Positions 12,846 to 26,024 of a DNA stretch of 64,000 nucleotides are shown one piece after another (the first letter of the stretch is position 1; each line of letters starts with the position of its first letter). Location of the stretch: NCBI RefSeq assembly GCF_000499845.2, contig NC_023754.2, forward strand, positions 30,891,869 through 30,955,868, read 5' to 3'. Source of the DNA: Phaseolus vulgaris. Lineage: Eukaryota > Streptophyta > Magnoliopsida > Fabales > Fabaceae. Both the position numbers and the translations under genes were made by a program. The notes under the pieces are model-generated. The model was not told the DNA's origin and did no database searches. It saw nothing but the letters and a program-made list of their open reading frames with translations.

Positions 12846-15818
12846 CCTGAATCGGAAATTTGAGAGCTTTGAATGCGGTGAGCTCCAGATCGATAGAGTT
12901 TCAAAAGGGTAATGGAGAGAGAGAATAAGGTGCAGGTACGCAAAATAAAGGTGGCGAATTTATGAGAGAGCCAAATATAGTGGGATTTGGGAGAGTTTTG
13001 AAGGGAAGCAAGGAATCTCAATTTGTAGCAAAATAATAATAAAATTTGGAGTTCAAAATAAAAAAGTTTGAATAGTTTGTTGAATGAACAGAGAAAAATT
13101 GCAAGTTGAATGAAGGGTTTTTCAGAGAAGGGAGAAGAGAGAGAGAAGAATGAGACAAAGGAATTGTTGTGCTATCTTATGTGTGCATTGCTGAATAGTA
13201 TGGTATATGCCACTGCAAAAAGCCATTGATCTAAAGAGAAAGAATATGAATATGAATTTATGAATATGAATCCTTTTCAATTCTCTTCAAATTAATCTCA
13301 CTCTAATCTTCCTTCAAAACAAGATTAATCAGATTTTTTTAAAACATTATTGTGTATTTAAGATGCTAATAACATATTTTTAAAATAGTATAATATGTTT
13401 CTATATTTTGACAATATTTTCTATATACAAAGGATTCTCAATTTGCATTTCATTCTGATAATAATGTAAAGTCATTGAATCCAAATTTTTGTATACATCT
13501 TTTCTAATAATGACATGATTATGCGTGCCTTATTGTCCCATCATTCGCCTTCATTTTTGACTTCTTGTCTATTAATATTATTTTTATATAATATAAGAAA
13601 AACTATCATATACTAAAGGGATTCGGACATACCTTTTTAAATGGAAACGGAAACATATATCGGACATCGATACTTGTAATATACAAATCAGTTGGACATA
13701 CCTTTTAAATGGAAACGGAAACATATATCGGACATCGATACTTGTAATATACAAATCAGTGAAGTGTTTAATTCAAAAAAATATTTATTAGATTTCTGAC
13801 AACTATAACACTGATTCTAACATAATTTTAATAAAGAGAAATAAATTAATTTTCTTAAAATTTAAATTTATTGTATACAATTTTATCGTGATTATAAAAG
13901 TAAAGAATAAATCTTTTTGAATCAACTATGATAAACATATTTTTTGTTAAAAAAAATAAAACATAATTATGCACATAAATATTTATTATCAATTTATATA
14001 ATTCATAATTATGATATATTGATCCATAACCACGTGTCCTACACTTTAGAGATTATATGTATCTTTATCTGTGTTCGTGTTGTATTAGTGTTTATATCAG
14101 TTTTTATGCTACATATTATAAATTTACTCAAAATTTATATTTATTGTTCATTTTAATTTATATTTTCGTTGTAATTTATTTGGATATTATTTTAAAAGCC
14201 TATGAAATATTTTTTCTTAAAAAAAATGGTGGATATTAATGCATATCCGTAGATTTTAAAAAATCCGCTAGAATCTTCAGAGCAGGTAGCACCCACCAAC
14301 CTCAATTATTAAAATGAGAATATAATTTTAGAAATATATTATTAAGTGCTCTGTTTTTATAATCCAAACACATAAATTATTATTATAATTTTATTTTATT
14401 ACTATTTTACTTGACATTTTTTCAATAAAAATATATCTTAATATTAAAAAGCTATAATTTCATTTTTATATGTCGAATAGATTTGAAAAAACTGATTAAT
14501 TCTTTCATATAAAAAAAATATAACAAAAACTTTGTTTTATATTATTTTCCCCATATCTCCCATTTATGGGCAGGGTCCCTTTCTAGTGTGAACTGGGGGT
14601 GATGAGGGCCCTAAAGCTTATTGAATCAGAGCCCACCAATGGCCCATTGGGCCGATTGTAAAGTAGTAGACGCACTATAATCCAAAAGCCCAATTCAATC
14701 TACTGGAGTAGGGAATTTTCTAATAATACTAATAATAATAACCAAACTTAATTACACAGCGTCTATTTTAAATTTTAGTTATGTCAAAGGGTGACATAAA
14801 AATAAGTTCCAAAATAAAAATAAAAAAATATATAAATTTTGAAGTGCTTAATAAATTAAATATTTTAGTAATTTGAAAAACCAAGTATAAAAAGAAAATA
14901 TACACGTATCATTCAATATAGAAATTTAATTTCAAACAAACAATATACTTAAGAACACAGATTCATTTACCATTATCTAACTATCAGAATTGAAATTTAT
15001 ATATTAAAATAGTAAAATACAATAGTTGCAAAACCTGTAATAAGCATGATCATAATACTCTACTACTACTAATAGTATAACACTGTGTATTCCTAATGGA
15101 GAAAGTTCAAAAAGATTAATCTTAATATATGATTTAAATGTTTTCTTTTACTAATTTGAATGTGATTCTGTTAGTAGTGCATTTAAATGATTTTAATCGG
15201 TGAAACATTTGTCATATTTCGTAGGGTTACTCATATTTTTTTAAAGAAAAATATTTACAGATAAATAGAGACTTGTTTCATTGATATAATAGACTTTCAT
15301 CTAATATATTTTTAGAGTTATTTATAAATAGTTATAGTTTATCTATGTATCATTTTTTTTTAACATATAGGTTTTGGTTTAATCTTTATATTTTTTTATT
15401 TTTTTTAATAATATTTTTTTCATGTAATGACAGATGATTATTGTTATTTAAAATGTCAACTTGGGATGCCAATTTGCATGTTTATCACTAAAGTTTTATA
15501 AAAAAATGTTAATATTTGTCTACTCCTTTTAATTCTATTCATAACCTATTTTTTTTTTAGCTAACTATTTTTCTTGTCATATTAAAATATTATATATATA
15601 TATATATATTAATTACATAAAAAATATTTTAAAAAAATGATTTTGTTTTCCCTGTAGCGTAAGAATAAAAAATGGGAAGGTCGGTTAGAATGAAGGTAAA
15701 AATTAATATTAGTAATGAATCAGTGGCACAGAGAGAAAAAGAGAGAGTCTCAATCCTTCAAGGGCAAGTCCTCGTCGTGTTTCTCTTCTCTCTCTTCTCT
15801 TCTCCTCTGAGATCCCCC
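12846..15818. other. intergenic region between divergent SnRK2 and TM9SF genes
   Basis: 12846-13200 should hold the SnRK2 5' UTR and promoter, and about 15660-15818 the TM9SF promoter and leader, which contains GAGAGA-rich and CT-rich runs. Between them is AT-rich DNA with an R1 copy and a 68-bp tandem duplication. A TA microsatellite lies at about 15590-15610. No gene is seen. Confidence 0.65.
13620..14110 (+). repeat. dispersed repeat R1, copy d, with tandemly duplicated end
   Basis: This R1 copy runs from a GGACATACC-containing end through the ATTTATTAGATTTCTGAC and TATCAATTTATATAATTCAT blocks. Its 5' end is a direct duplication: unit 1 at 13625-13692 and unit 2 at 13694-13760, differing by one T. 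Confidence 0.6.
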
Positions 15819-18800
15819 ATGGCCGTCTTCTTCAGATTCTCCCTTCTCCTCCTCCTCCCTCTCTTCCTCTCTCCGGCTTTCGCTTCCGACTCAGATCACA
15901 GGGTAAGCTTTTCCGATTCCATCGCTCGATCCATTTTCCCCTCATTTCCTATTAGATCTACCTTTCAATTTCGCTTTCGTTTTTTCAATTTCGTTTCAAT
16001 TTTACCGATATTCTGTTAGATCTCAGCTGCTTCCTCACTCCTCTCCGTTATGCATCTCTAATAATAATTCACATTTTCGTTTTCGATGTTATTGGATTGC
16101 GATTTCAGCTCTTCGCTGTTCTCTTATTAACTCATGAATCATGATATGCGCTCTGTTTGGAATTCAAAGTATTTAGGATTCTTTTCGCTTCATTGGACTC
16201 CGCATTAAGTGAATGTCAGAAACCCGTGCTGTTGATGTTAGGGATGCTTTGGTTTAGTTTTCATACATAATCCGAACGTGCAAGCTTTATAATTGTTGCT
16301 TATTCTCTGTTGTCAATTAGTATTGCAAATGGTGATTTCTTTTTGTCTGTCTACACTTGAAAATTGCAACACCGGTGGTTTTGTAGTTTTCTCATGTGTT
16401 TGTTTGGTTTTACTCCGCGTCATCCAATGTCACGCTGAAATATCAACTAAGTTGACTTGTGGTATATGTTCGCGTGTTTGATTTTGCATTGGAGAATGAT
16501 CCGGGTTCGGAATTGATTTTAAGTTGAAACAAATTTATGTAGCTTTTTCCTTCGGATCTTACTGGTGATTTTCTTTTAGAATAAAATATCCAAACCCAAA
16601 TCACTCCACTTCAAAATCAAATCGAAGTAAATTCTAATATGCAGAATCAATTTCATTTAGAATAATTTGCAAATGCTCACCCAAACACCAAGAGAGTATT
16701 TTGTTCTGTCTATTAGCAATTTCTTTTAGTATTTTACGGCTGAAATGATGGACATACCTATCCAATGGGAATGTCCGGTTGAAAACTGTTTAGTGCATTG
16801 GAGCTTCTGCCTCTCCGGACGTTAGGAGCTCGGGTATTGGAGTCTTCCCTATGGCAGAAGCTTGTCAATGGTGGATCGGATTTTGACCCGAAGTATTTTT
16901 GGTTTGTCATATTTGAGCTTTGTATTGAACTCATAATAGATCAATCAATGGTTACTACATAGATTTTCTTCTAAATGTCTTTAAGCATTTGAATCATTGT
17001 ATCACTGAATCCGTCCTCATTTCCTTAAGCTAGGAGTAAAGATAAGATATGGTTCTCTTATTTTTTTTAAACTTCCAGCCATCAATGGCTATCTGTTTTA
17101 AACATATATGGCATTTTATTGCAGTATCAACCGGAGGAGAAAGTTATGCTTTGGGTGAACAAAGTTGGTCCTTACAACAATCCACAAGAAACGTACAATT
17201 ATTACAGTCTACCCTTTTGCCGTCCACCTGGTCATCCTGCACACAAATGGGGTGGTCTTGGTGAGGTCCTGGGTGGCAATGAACTCATTGATAGCCAACT
17301 TGAGATAAAGTTCCTAGGTATGGAGGCTTCTTTCATCCTATTTATTTCGTAAGACCTATCAGTAGACAAACTGTCTCTAACAGTTTTTTTTTTTTCAAAT
17401 TACAAGGAAATGTGGAAAAGACCACCTTTTGTCGTCTGCAGCTTAACGAAGCAAACGTTAAACAGTTCAAGGATGCAATAGAGAATAATTACTGGTTTGA
17501 ATTCTTCATGGGTATGTTGCCATGTTTCTTTCTTTCACATATTACTATATAATTGTTAGAATGAATGTACTTCTATATATAGTCAAGAAATTCTAAACAC
17601 TAGCAACAATTTTTTTGTATTTGTCCATTGCATAAGCTAAAGCGGCTGGGTTAAATAATATCTGGCACAATATACCCCTTCTCAACTTTTGTAACTGGTA
17701 AGGTACAGCCTTCAAACCAATTTCAGGGAAATTGCCACTTGAAGTTGCCAACAATAGATTTAGTTGTTAAAAGTTAAAACCATACAGTCAACATTGAGTT
17801 TGACAGTCTGAGAAGCCTAGCTCCATGGTGGCAGGGAAGGGAAGCTTTCAGCTGGTGGTTTAGATTAAGTTATTGCATGCATGCTTTAGTCTCAGCTGAA
17901 AATGATTTATCATGATTCCTTTAAAATTGAAGAATAGATTTAACTTACAACTTTCTCTGTAACTGTTGTGGTATTGTGATGTTATCAAAATCCTTTCTCT
18001 AATTCTAAAAGTAACGGGCATTTATATTAAGTATTTTTTCTTTTACATTCATGGAGAATTATTCATGAATCGTGACTAGTTACAACATTTCATTGTGTGG
18101 GAATATAAATTATAATGTATAAACAATGAAGCATATATTTTATATATTATACATCGTGACACATTGACTGAATTTGGAATGCTTGACCCTGGAAGAGCAG
18201 TGCCCTGCTCTATTTTGATCCTTCTATAACTACAACCACAGTCTTTTAGGCTGGGTGTTATGTGCATACTTATGGAAGCTGAAAGAAGGATAAAGTTAAG
18301 AATTCTTTTTCTGAAGTTGCTGTTTAAGCATTCTTGACTGGACTGATATTATAATCTCCTGAAGTAAAATCGGGTAAGGGAATCTTGGTGTGGTACAGCT
18401 CCTCCTATGATATTGTGGGGTCTAGGGATGGTTTTCCCCTGCTCTGTATAGGTTTATAGTAGGCAGCTTTAACTTGCACTTGCGAAAGGCTGATTCCCAT
18501 GACTTGAACATGTATCAATGCCTCAACCATAGCAAGGAGGCCCTTCCTAAAAAACTGTGTTTAAATTTATAAACTAAGTATTTTTCAATTGAGAATGTTA
18601 GGCAATTGATATTATATTGTCTTGATAGGTTTAATGGTGAGTGAGGATTTGTTCCATGGACTGCCCCATATTTGTTTTCGTTTTTTATTCATAATTTTTA
18701 AAATTTTCTGAATAACTTACTCTTGGCATTCTTTCTTTCCTTGGTTGTGCTATTTGTTGGTCGTGGATGTGCTAAACACAAGCTCAGATGATCTTCCATT

Positions 18801-21277
18801 GTGGGGTATGCCTACTTTCTCTCTATTTAATTTATCATTTCATTGGTTGATCATTGTATAAGATTCTTTTATTCATGTTTAAGGGTATGTTGGGGAGCTA
18901 CATCCTGATAAGAACAGTGATAATGGCAAGCATGTACTTTATGCTCACAAGAACATCAATATTCAATACAATAAAGACCAGGTCAGAAGTTATTTATGTA
19001 TCTTTGCTATCTTTTGCTGCTTTGGGATTTATGGAGTGCATACTTAGGTTCATTTACTGCAGATCATTCATGTTAATCTAACTCATGACAACCCAAGGCC
19101 TCTGGAAGTAGGAAAAACTTTGGACTTGACATATTCTGTGAAATGGACTCCTACGAATGTCACTTTTGCACGCCGATTTGATGTATACTTGGACTATCCA
19201 TTCTTTGAGCATCAGGTGAAAATAATTGCTGCTAGCTTTGTATTTAGATTGCAGATGTATTATTGTTGATTGCCTGCTATGTGTTATGCGTATCTATCTT
19301 AGCCATGTCACTGAGAGAACTTTGATCCTTTTTCTTTCTGTAGATTCACTGGTTCTCTATTTTTAATTCTTTTATGATGGTCATCTTCCTTACTGGATTG
19401 GTGTCAATGATATTAATGCGAACTTTGAGAAATGACTATGCAAAGTATGCTCGGGAAGATGATGATTTGGAAACTTTGGTAAGGCATTCTTGATGTTTGT
19501 CTTTTACTACTACTATTTCTGTTATTATTTTTTAAAACATGCAGAACATAGATTTGGCTTTCCTGGAAAATTCATTTCGGTTCTGATTGTTAATTCTTGT
19601 TCAACTCCCAAATACTTCCAGGAAAGAGATGTTAGTGAAGAATCTGGGTGGAAACTCGTGCATGGTGATGTTTTTAGGCCTCCTCGCAGTTTGGTCATTC
19701 TTTCAGCTGTTGTTGGTACAGGCGCCCAGCTTGCATTGCTGGTTTTCCTCGTCATCTTGTTGGCTATTATTGGGATGTTGTATGTTGGGTAAGTCCATTA
19801 AACTGACTGTAGTATTGATCTGAACAATGATTTCGTTCACAATAGTGTGATTGGTTAAAAAATGGAATTAAATGCTATATCATATATGCATATATTATTT
19901 TCTGCTTATACATCTCTCCTGTATAACTGGACATTCCTTTAGTTTTCCCCCTGACTATAATTTTTGTCCACTTCATCTCCCTTCATTATTATGTAAGGTT
20001 CCTTCAATGTGCAGACGAGGAGCCATCGTCACTACCTTCATTGTATGCTATGCTCTCACATCTTTCATTTCTGGTTATGTGAGTGGGGGGATGTACTCAC
20101 GAAATGGGGGTAAGGATTTGCAGTAAATTATGCTACATGTTCACTTCATGCTTTTGTTGCCTCTTTCTCTCTCCATGAACGATTATAACTGTGTCATTTT
20201 CAGGTAAAAGTTGGATTAAGTCCATGATCCTTACAGCATCACTGTTCCCATTCATGTGCTTTGGAATTGGTTTTATTTTAAACACAGTTGCTATATTCTA
20301 TGGATCACTAGCTGCAATCCCCTTTGGTACTATGGTTGTTGTCTTTGTTATATGGGCCTTTATCTCTTTCCCTCTAGCACTTCTTGGTACAGTTGTTGGA
20401 AGAAACTGGAGTGGTGCTCCAAATAATCCATGTCGTGTGAAGACCATTCCTCGTCCCATTCCTGAGAAAAAGTGGTACCTCACACCATCTGTAGTTTCTC
20501 TGATGGGAGGACTGCTTCCCTTTGGCAGCATATTCATCGAGATGTATTTTGTATTCACTTCCTTCTGGAATTACAAGGTGAATTAAAATGCAATTACTTG
20601 TTTGGGCAGTGAGCATTTTATTTTCCCTTCCTTGGTTTGGCATAATGTTATTTCTTTAGAACAATATTTCTATATGTTGTCTTTCAAGTGGTAACACTTA
20701 ATATTCCTGTGATAGTTGAGTAAATACAAGCTTTGTTTCTTACGCGTTTTTCCCCTTCCACTTTGACAAACAGGTGTACTATGTATATGGTTTCATGCTA
20801 CTGGTTTTTCTGATTCTTATCATTGTTACTGTTTGTGTGACAATTGTGGGGACATACTTTTTGTTAAACGCTGAGAACTACCACTGGCAATGGACCTCTT
20901 TCTTTTCAGCTGCCTCAACAGCTGTTTACGTGTATTTGTACTCAGTATACTACTACTTTGTGAAGACGAAGATGTCAGGCTTCTTCCAAACCAGCTTTTA
21001 TTTTGGATACACTTTGATGTTTTGTCTTGGACTGGGAATTCTCTGTGGTAAGTCTCCAGTTTAATTGTAATTTATGTTTGGATTGTGTGTTCACTCTTTG
21101 GAAACTAGATAGCTTGGTTATGTTCTGAATACCTCTTATTATATAGATATAAAAGCTAGTGTGTTCTTATCGCCTGAGCTGGATTAAATTTTTTTCTCCA
21201 AATGTGCAGGAGCTGTAGGTTATCTTGGTTCGAATTTATTTGTGAGGAGGATCTACAGAAACATCAAGTGTGACTAA
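15819..21277 (+). CDS. transmembrane 9 superfamily (nonaspanin/EMP70) protein
   Basis: Twelve exons encode 587 residues: 15819-15902, 17125-17317, 17407-17511, 18788-18805, 18884-18981, 19063-19215, 19344-19478, 19622-19788, 20015-20109, 20204-20577, 20774-21047, 21210-21277. There is an N-terminal signal peptide (about 1-22, rich in Leu/Phe), a luminal domain to about residue 215 (motifs [13 protein letters not shown] and LPFCRPP), then about nine membrane segments. The C-terminus [10 protein letters not shown] carries a KxD motif, known in plant TM9SF proteins to bind COPI and hold them in the Golgi. The role is probably endomembrane sorting. I chose ATG 15819 because it starts the signal peptide directly; in-frame ATGs at 15672 and 15690 would put about 40 polar residues before it. 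Exon 4 is an 18-nt micro-exon. Confidence 0.95.
18788..18805 (+). other. 18-nt micro-exon of the TM9SF gene
   Basis: The exon encodes DDLPLWG together with split codons at both ends. It is flanked by CTCAG and GTATGC and by introns of 1276 and 78 bp. It restores the frame between the FEFFM and YVGELHPD segments; without it the protein would lose six residues but stay in frame. Confidence 0.85.
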
Positions 21278-22285
21278 GGGTCCTAGAAGTCTGAGACCAG
21301 AGCACTTCCACATGTTTGTTGCTAGACACAATAAATTTCTTCGAGGAGGTCTCTGGTCATGTGTGGGGACCAAGCAGTGTTTACAGGTAGTAAGTATCAC
21401 AGGGTTGAGGATGGGATGTATTCTTTCTCTATATTAGGGGATGTATTCTTTCTCTATGGTAGGGAAGCCCTGAGATTTTTTTCCCTGACTGTGATTGAAA
21501 GCCTTGATTAGTAGAATGCAGGGATTGGTCTTTATAATTTAGATAGTTAGCAAAATATCAGACTCGTTGCTACTTCTTTTCGTCCTTCTATAAATAGGTG
21601 CCATATTGACGGACTGATGTCGGATTCCCCTACACGGTTTAGCTATTGTACGTAGAGGGGATGAAGTCACGGAAATGAATTTTGTGCTTCTGAATTTTGT
21701 ATCAAATATGAATATCCTTTCTAACTATTTCCTGCCTCCACATTTCTCCTTCTTTGGCTTTTAAATCATTGACGTTTTCCCCCTCTCCAATCCAATGCTT
21801 GTTAGGCTGCATACATTTCTGCCTCTATCACCATGTTAACCATGAATAAATGAGATCAACATTCTGTTCAGCAGCTGCATACTCGCTTTGTTTTACTAAT
21901 TTTCTGTTTCTTTTAGAACTTGTGGTTGTAAAATGCAGCACAGCAAGGGTAAAAATATTCAGTGCGACTGGAGTTTCAAAATTGAGTATGAATGAAATTG
22001 ATTTTGGATTGAAATTATGTGTCTTTAGATATTTAATTTTAAAAATAAGTTAGTAGTAAAAAATTAATATATATATATATATATATTTATCCAATGGAAA
22101 AGTTATTTAAAGTTGTTTTCAACTCAATGTGGTTTCACCTAATTTAGCGTGAATTAGAAAATACTCGATGGCTTGTGTATTCAAATTCAAATGTGTTAGA
22201 TTTCTCTCTCTTTCTAAATACAAATTTTAATAGTTATATGGAAAAGAGAATTTTAAGTTTAAATCAATTTTATAAAATCTATCGG

Positions 22286-22536
22286 TGAGGTTTGCAATCA
22301 CTCATATACTATGAAATGTTCTAATTTATAGTTGAGATGAGATCTCCGAGATATTCTCCTTACGTCGAGAGTTGAGGTTTGCAATCACTCATATACTATG
22401 AAATGTTCTAATTTATAGTTGAGATGAGATCTCCGAGATATTCTCCTTACGTCGAGAGTGACAACTCGTGGTCCAACAAACTTTTGTTATAATAGATTCA
22501 AAATGAACAAACTTTTGTTATAATAGATTCAAAATG
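22286..22536. repeat. two adjacent tandem duplications within a dispersed repeat (R2)
   Basis: An 87-bp unit at 22286-22372 is repeated exactly at 22373-22459, and a 31-bp unit at 22475-22505 is repeated at 22506-22536. The units contain TATACTATGAAATGTTCTAA and GATCTCCGAGATATTCTCC. These belong to a high-copy legume-type repeat that also occurs near 22560-22690, 29480-29640, 36510-36610, 54030-54260 and 63880-64000. Confidence 0.75.
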
Positions 22537-22888
22537 ATTTTGATACCATATTAAGAAGTAAATTTTTAAGTATAATTCAATTTTATAAAATTAACATATG
22601 AAGTGAGATTTACACCCACTTTTTTTTTGTTTTGCACTTTTTATATACTATGAAATGTTTTAATATTTAGGATGTGAGATGTCTAAGCATAATAGCCAAC
22701 ATTAGTGGTTAAGTAGCATTGCAAGCAATTTTGTGGTCATTCCTTGGCCCGTAAAAGTGAACATAAAGCAAAACATTCATTGAAAAGATAGAAAAGTATA
22801 ATTTGTGAGGTGAGGATAATGGCAACTACCATCGTCAACAACGAGTGGTGGTGATAAAGATAAGATAGATTGAGGCATGAAACAGAGC

Positions 22889-22903
22889 CACGTGGCCGAT
22901 AGG
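22889..22903 (+). promoter_or_regulatory. G-box plus I-box light module, ferredoxin gene 1
   Basis: CACGTG at 22889-22894 is followed by GATAGG at 22898-22903, 153 bp before the ATG. The same arrangement occurs before the other two ferredoxin genes. G-box/I-box pairs are established light-responsive elements of photosynthesis genes. Confidence 0.65.
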
Positions 22904-23041
22904 TAGCATATCAGCTAACGTTGGTGCTCGTTGCAGCCACACTATTTCCACAAGCTCTCTCCTTCTTTCTTTTTATCATCAAGAACAAGCACCATCACAA
23001 GTTCCTAAACTAGCCTTCTACTCATCAACTCAACCAAGGAC

Positions 23042-23488
23042 ATGGCATCCATCATACCCGCTTCCTGTGGCTCTGTGTTGAACACCTCCTTCCTCAGGAA
23101 GCAGCCTCTGAACCACACAAGCCTCAAGGCATTCTCCAACGCCAACGCCGTCTTTGGTGTGAAAGGAGGACGTGGAGGCCGTGTGACAGCCATGGCGAGC
23201 TACAAGGTGAAGCTTGTGACCCCAAGTGGAGAGCAAGAGTTCAGTTGCCCAGATGATGCATACATTCTTGATGCTGCAGAGGAAGAAGGCATTGACCTTC
23301 CTTACTCATGCAGGGCTGGTTCTTGCTCTTCATGTGCTGGCAAAGTTGTGGGTGGCCAAGTGGACCAGTCTGATGGTAACTTCCTTGATGACGACCAAAT
23401 TGAGCAAGGCTTTGTTCTCACCTGCGTTGCTTATCCCACTTCTGATGTTGTTATTGTCACTCACAAGGAGGAGGAGCTCGTTGCTTAA
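23042..23488 (+). CDS. PETF: chloroplast ferredoxin I precursor (gene 1 of 3)
   Basis: This intronless gene encodes 148 residues. A transit peptide of about 51 residues, rich in Ser, Asn and basic residues, ends in VTAM. The mature protein of 97 residues starts [16 protein letters not shown]. The plant-type [2Fe-2S] ligands Cys90, Cys95, Cys98 and Cys128 are present in [15 protein letters not shown] and LTCVAYP. In the stroma it carries electrons from photosystem I to FNR, nitrite reductase, thioredoxin reductase and others. It differs from gene 3 by one residue (Ile5 versus Thr5). The acidic mature part and D/E-rich surface fit a leaf type. Its promoter has the light module, but the position matching gene 3's TATA box reads TTGCAGCC. 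Confidence 0.96.
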   Translation: MASIIPASCGSVLNTSFLRKQPLNHTSLKAFSNANAVFGVKGGRGGRVTAMASYKVKLVTPSGEQEFSCPDDAYILDAAEEEGIDLPYSCRAGSCSSCAGKVVGGQVDQSDGNFLDDDQIEQGFVLTCVAYPTSDVVIVTHKEEELVA

Positions 23489-25380
23489 ATCTTGTCATCA
23501 CTTTCCTTTCCCACTTCTGATGATGTATGCTGCTTTTTCTTTTTATGTCTTGTGCCATTTCTCAGGATATACACACCCATTATTATTATTATGCAGTAAT
23601 TGATTACTTCACCTGTAGCAGCAGCTGAACTTGTTTTTGTCACTATAATAATCTTTTCTTTACAGTTTTTGCACTCCTTTCCTCTTTCCTCGGCTTCAAT
23701 AATTGATTACCCTTTTATGCATTACATATATACTATCTAAATTTGTGTGCTTTCTGCATTGATTTTCATCCTTCTGTCACATTGGAGTTAACAATGATGA
23801 GGGTAACTTGCATCTTACCAAGAAATATTGATGTTAGACTCAAAAAAAACCCACACAAGACTAAAAAAAAACACTAAATGATAATTAGAACAAGTTTTTA
23901 GTTTCTTTTTAGTATTTGTGTGAGTTTTTTTTTTTGAGAGGTTAACATCAATCAACGACGGTGGCTTCTTGTTCTTAACTTGGTACTGAAGATGGTGTTA
24001 ATGTCCTGAGACTAATTGTATGGCCAACTTTTTTTTACTTTTGTATCACTTAAAAGAGATAACATATTTAATTGTATCTACAGTACAAGGTACATTTTTC
24101 ATTCTCAACTACTTTGTGTCGGTGCCAAAACATTGATTTAAGAATGATTTCTATATCTATGCCATGAAGAGTAGTAAAACTTCAAATATGAAACATAAAT
24201 GGATGATGTCTTCTGTAGCACATACTTATGCTTCTCTCCTTCGCCATTGAAGGACAGTTTTGGGGGAGAGTGATTGTATTCGTCTGTAAGTCTTGAGTCA
24301 ATATTTAACAAAGAAATTGAGATGAAAATTCTGGCAATGCTAAAATATCTGTTGGGTATGGATTCAAACCTTAATTAGGAGCATTGCTTCTGTGAGAATT
24401 CTGCTGTGAACATGGAGATGTTACAAAATTTATGACCACAAATTGGAGCTTGTCATTCTATCCTTCTTAACATTTCAAAGGGTGTGGTTGACAATGCTAT
24501 GATTCAATGTTTCGATATGGTTATGGATTACTTCCAAGTCATACTCTGTTTTTTTCTCTTATTCAGACTGGTGTCTTGACTCTTTGGTTTGTATGAGATT
24601 GATTAATTGATGAATTACTATGTTGAGGTTTGTCATGTGTTCTATGAGTTGTTAGTTGGAGGTTTTTTGGTGTCTTGTTTTGAGAAAGGTTAAGGTTTAT
24701 TTTTCTTTATAAAGATTGAACTATCCTGAAATAGAGATGTTAATGTTTATTTTTCTGTATAAAAGTTGAACCATTTGAATAGTTCATATTTATTTTCTTG
24801 TCGATAAAAAAAAATAGCAGTTAAATACTATACCAAAGTTTTACACATGAATATACACCAATAAAAAAAATAAACAGTTTTTCATTGGTCAATTAACAAA
24901 TTAAATAATTATAAAAAACAAAGGACTGCGTAAAATGAAATTCAACCATGCAATTCTGAGTGGAAGTTTTGACTGAATAATTCGAAAAAACTAGCATTTT
25001 TCAATTTATAACCACGGTTGCATCTCATGTAATAGTAATATTCATAAGCAAAAGAAATAGAAGTGCATAACCTACTCTCTGAGAGGGCCTGGAGAGGGTG
25101 CTCTTGGAACAAAGTTTTGTAACTATTGAAGAGCCATTGAAATATGCTACTGTTCTGACCTCAAGTCAGTTGGACAGCATCGCTAGGGTCAATCACCGCA
25201 TCCGAGGTATTGTCCGCTTTGAAGGTTGGTGCTCCGTCACGGTTTTGTCCTTAAAAGATGTCTCAAAGGGTGAAGGGAGGAGGGAGTATATAAACTGCCC
25301 TTGACCTCGATTCCTGAGCGATGTAAGATTGTATTGGCAGCCTCGATTGTGAAGAATCTGTGGAGATAACATAGGCACAC
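23489..25380. other. spacer downstream of ferredoxin gene 1
   Basis: The 3' UTR shows diverged similarity to gene 3's (shared ATCTTGTCATCACTTT-like start, GTGCCATTT-TCAGGATATA, ATTACTTCACCT). Farther on there is AT-rich DNA. A compositionally distinct patch at about 25080-25330 contains a short ORF without recognisable domains and a TATATAAACTGCCC motif; it may be a fragment of a high-copy element. No convincing gene. Confidence 0.5.
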
Positions 25381-26024
25381 AGAATGAAACATGGTACAAA
25401 ATGTTTAGATGTTCTTTTTAAGAGGAGATCTAGTCACAACAATGATGGTAAATGTTGAGTTCATTAAATATATAACAGTTTTGCAAAGAAAAGAAGGTAG
25501 CATGTGAAGTGAAGAAGATGAAGAATGTTACAAAAATGTATGGTGAAGGGAAGATGAATAGACTTGGTAGCATTCAACCTCCACATCTTATTGCACTTTC
25601 AATGCATTCAATTACTTCCTCTACCATAAATCCAATTTCAGTATAAAAAGATGAAAATGTTTTTAGATAAAATGAAGGTAATTATAAAAATACATTTAAG
25701 ATTTACTTTTTTGGACAAATATCTGGAATGAAATTTTGATTTTATTTTCGAATTTTTATTTCTAGAACACAATAACCTCTTCTAGATCTATTTTTTAAAA
25801 TATATTGTTTTCAATTCTAGATTTTTATTTCGAGAATGAAGGACATTTTAAAAAATTTAAAATTGTGTAGGGTGCAAATTTAAAATGATTGAGTGTATGA
25901 AGAATTTGTCTTTATCATAGTTCCCACTATGTTAACCAACACAATTGCTTGCTGAAAATTTTCCTCACTTCGTTTTCTTTACATTTCGACCTTATGCAGC
26001 CTCAAACGTTAATTTCAAAAGAAA

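Larger units (their letters stand above)
21278..23041. other. intergenic region with duplicated repeat fragments
   Basis: The TM9SF 3' UTR lies at the left, with TATTCTTTCTCTAT repeated near 21418-21465. 22040-22690 holds fragments of a second dispersed repeat (R2) with two tandem duplications. From about 22800 the sequence becomes the promoter of the first ferredoxin gene. No gene is seen. Confidence 0.65.

Noticed and set aside
15672..15818. Longer N-terminus for the TM9SF protein
   Set aside because: It would bury the signal peptide behind a polar extension; the ATG at 15819 fits the family.
18076..18267. Minus-strand ORF in TM9SF intron 3
   Set aside because: Short, no domain, located in an intron with no sign of an independent gene.
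25098..25304. 68-codon ORF in the GC-richer patch
   Set aside because: No recognisable domain, no homologous partner in the window; more likely repeat-derived non-coding sequence.
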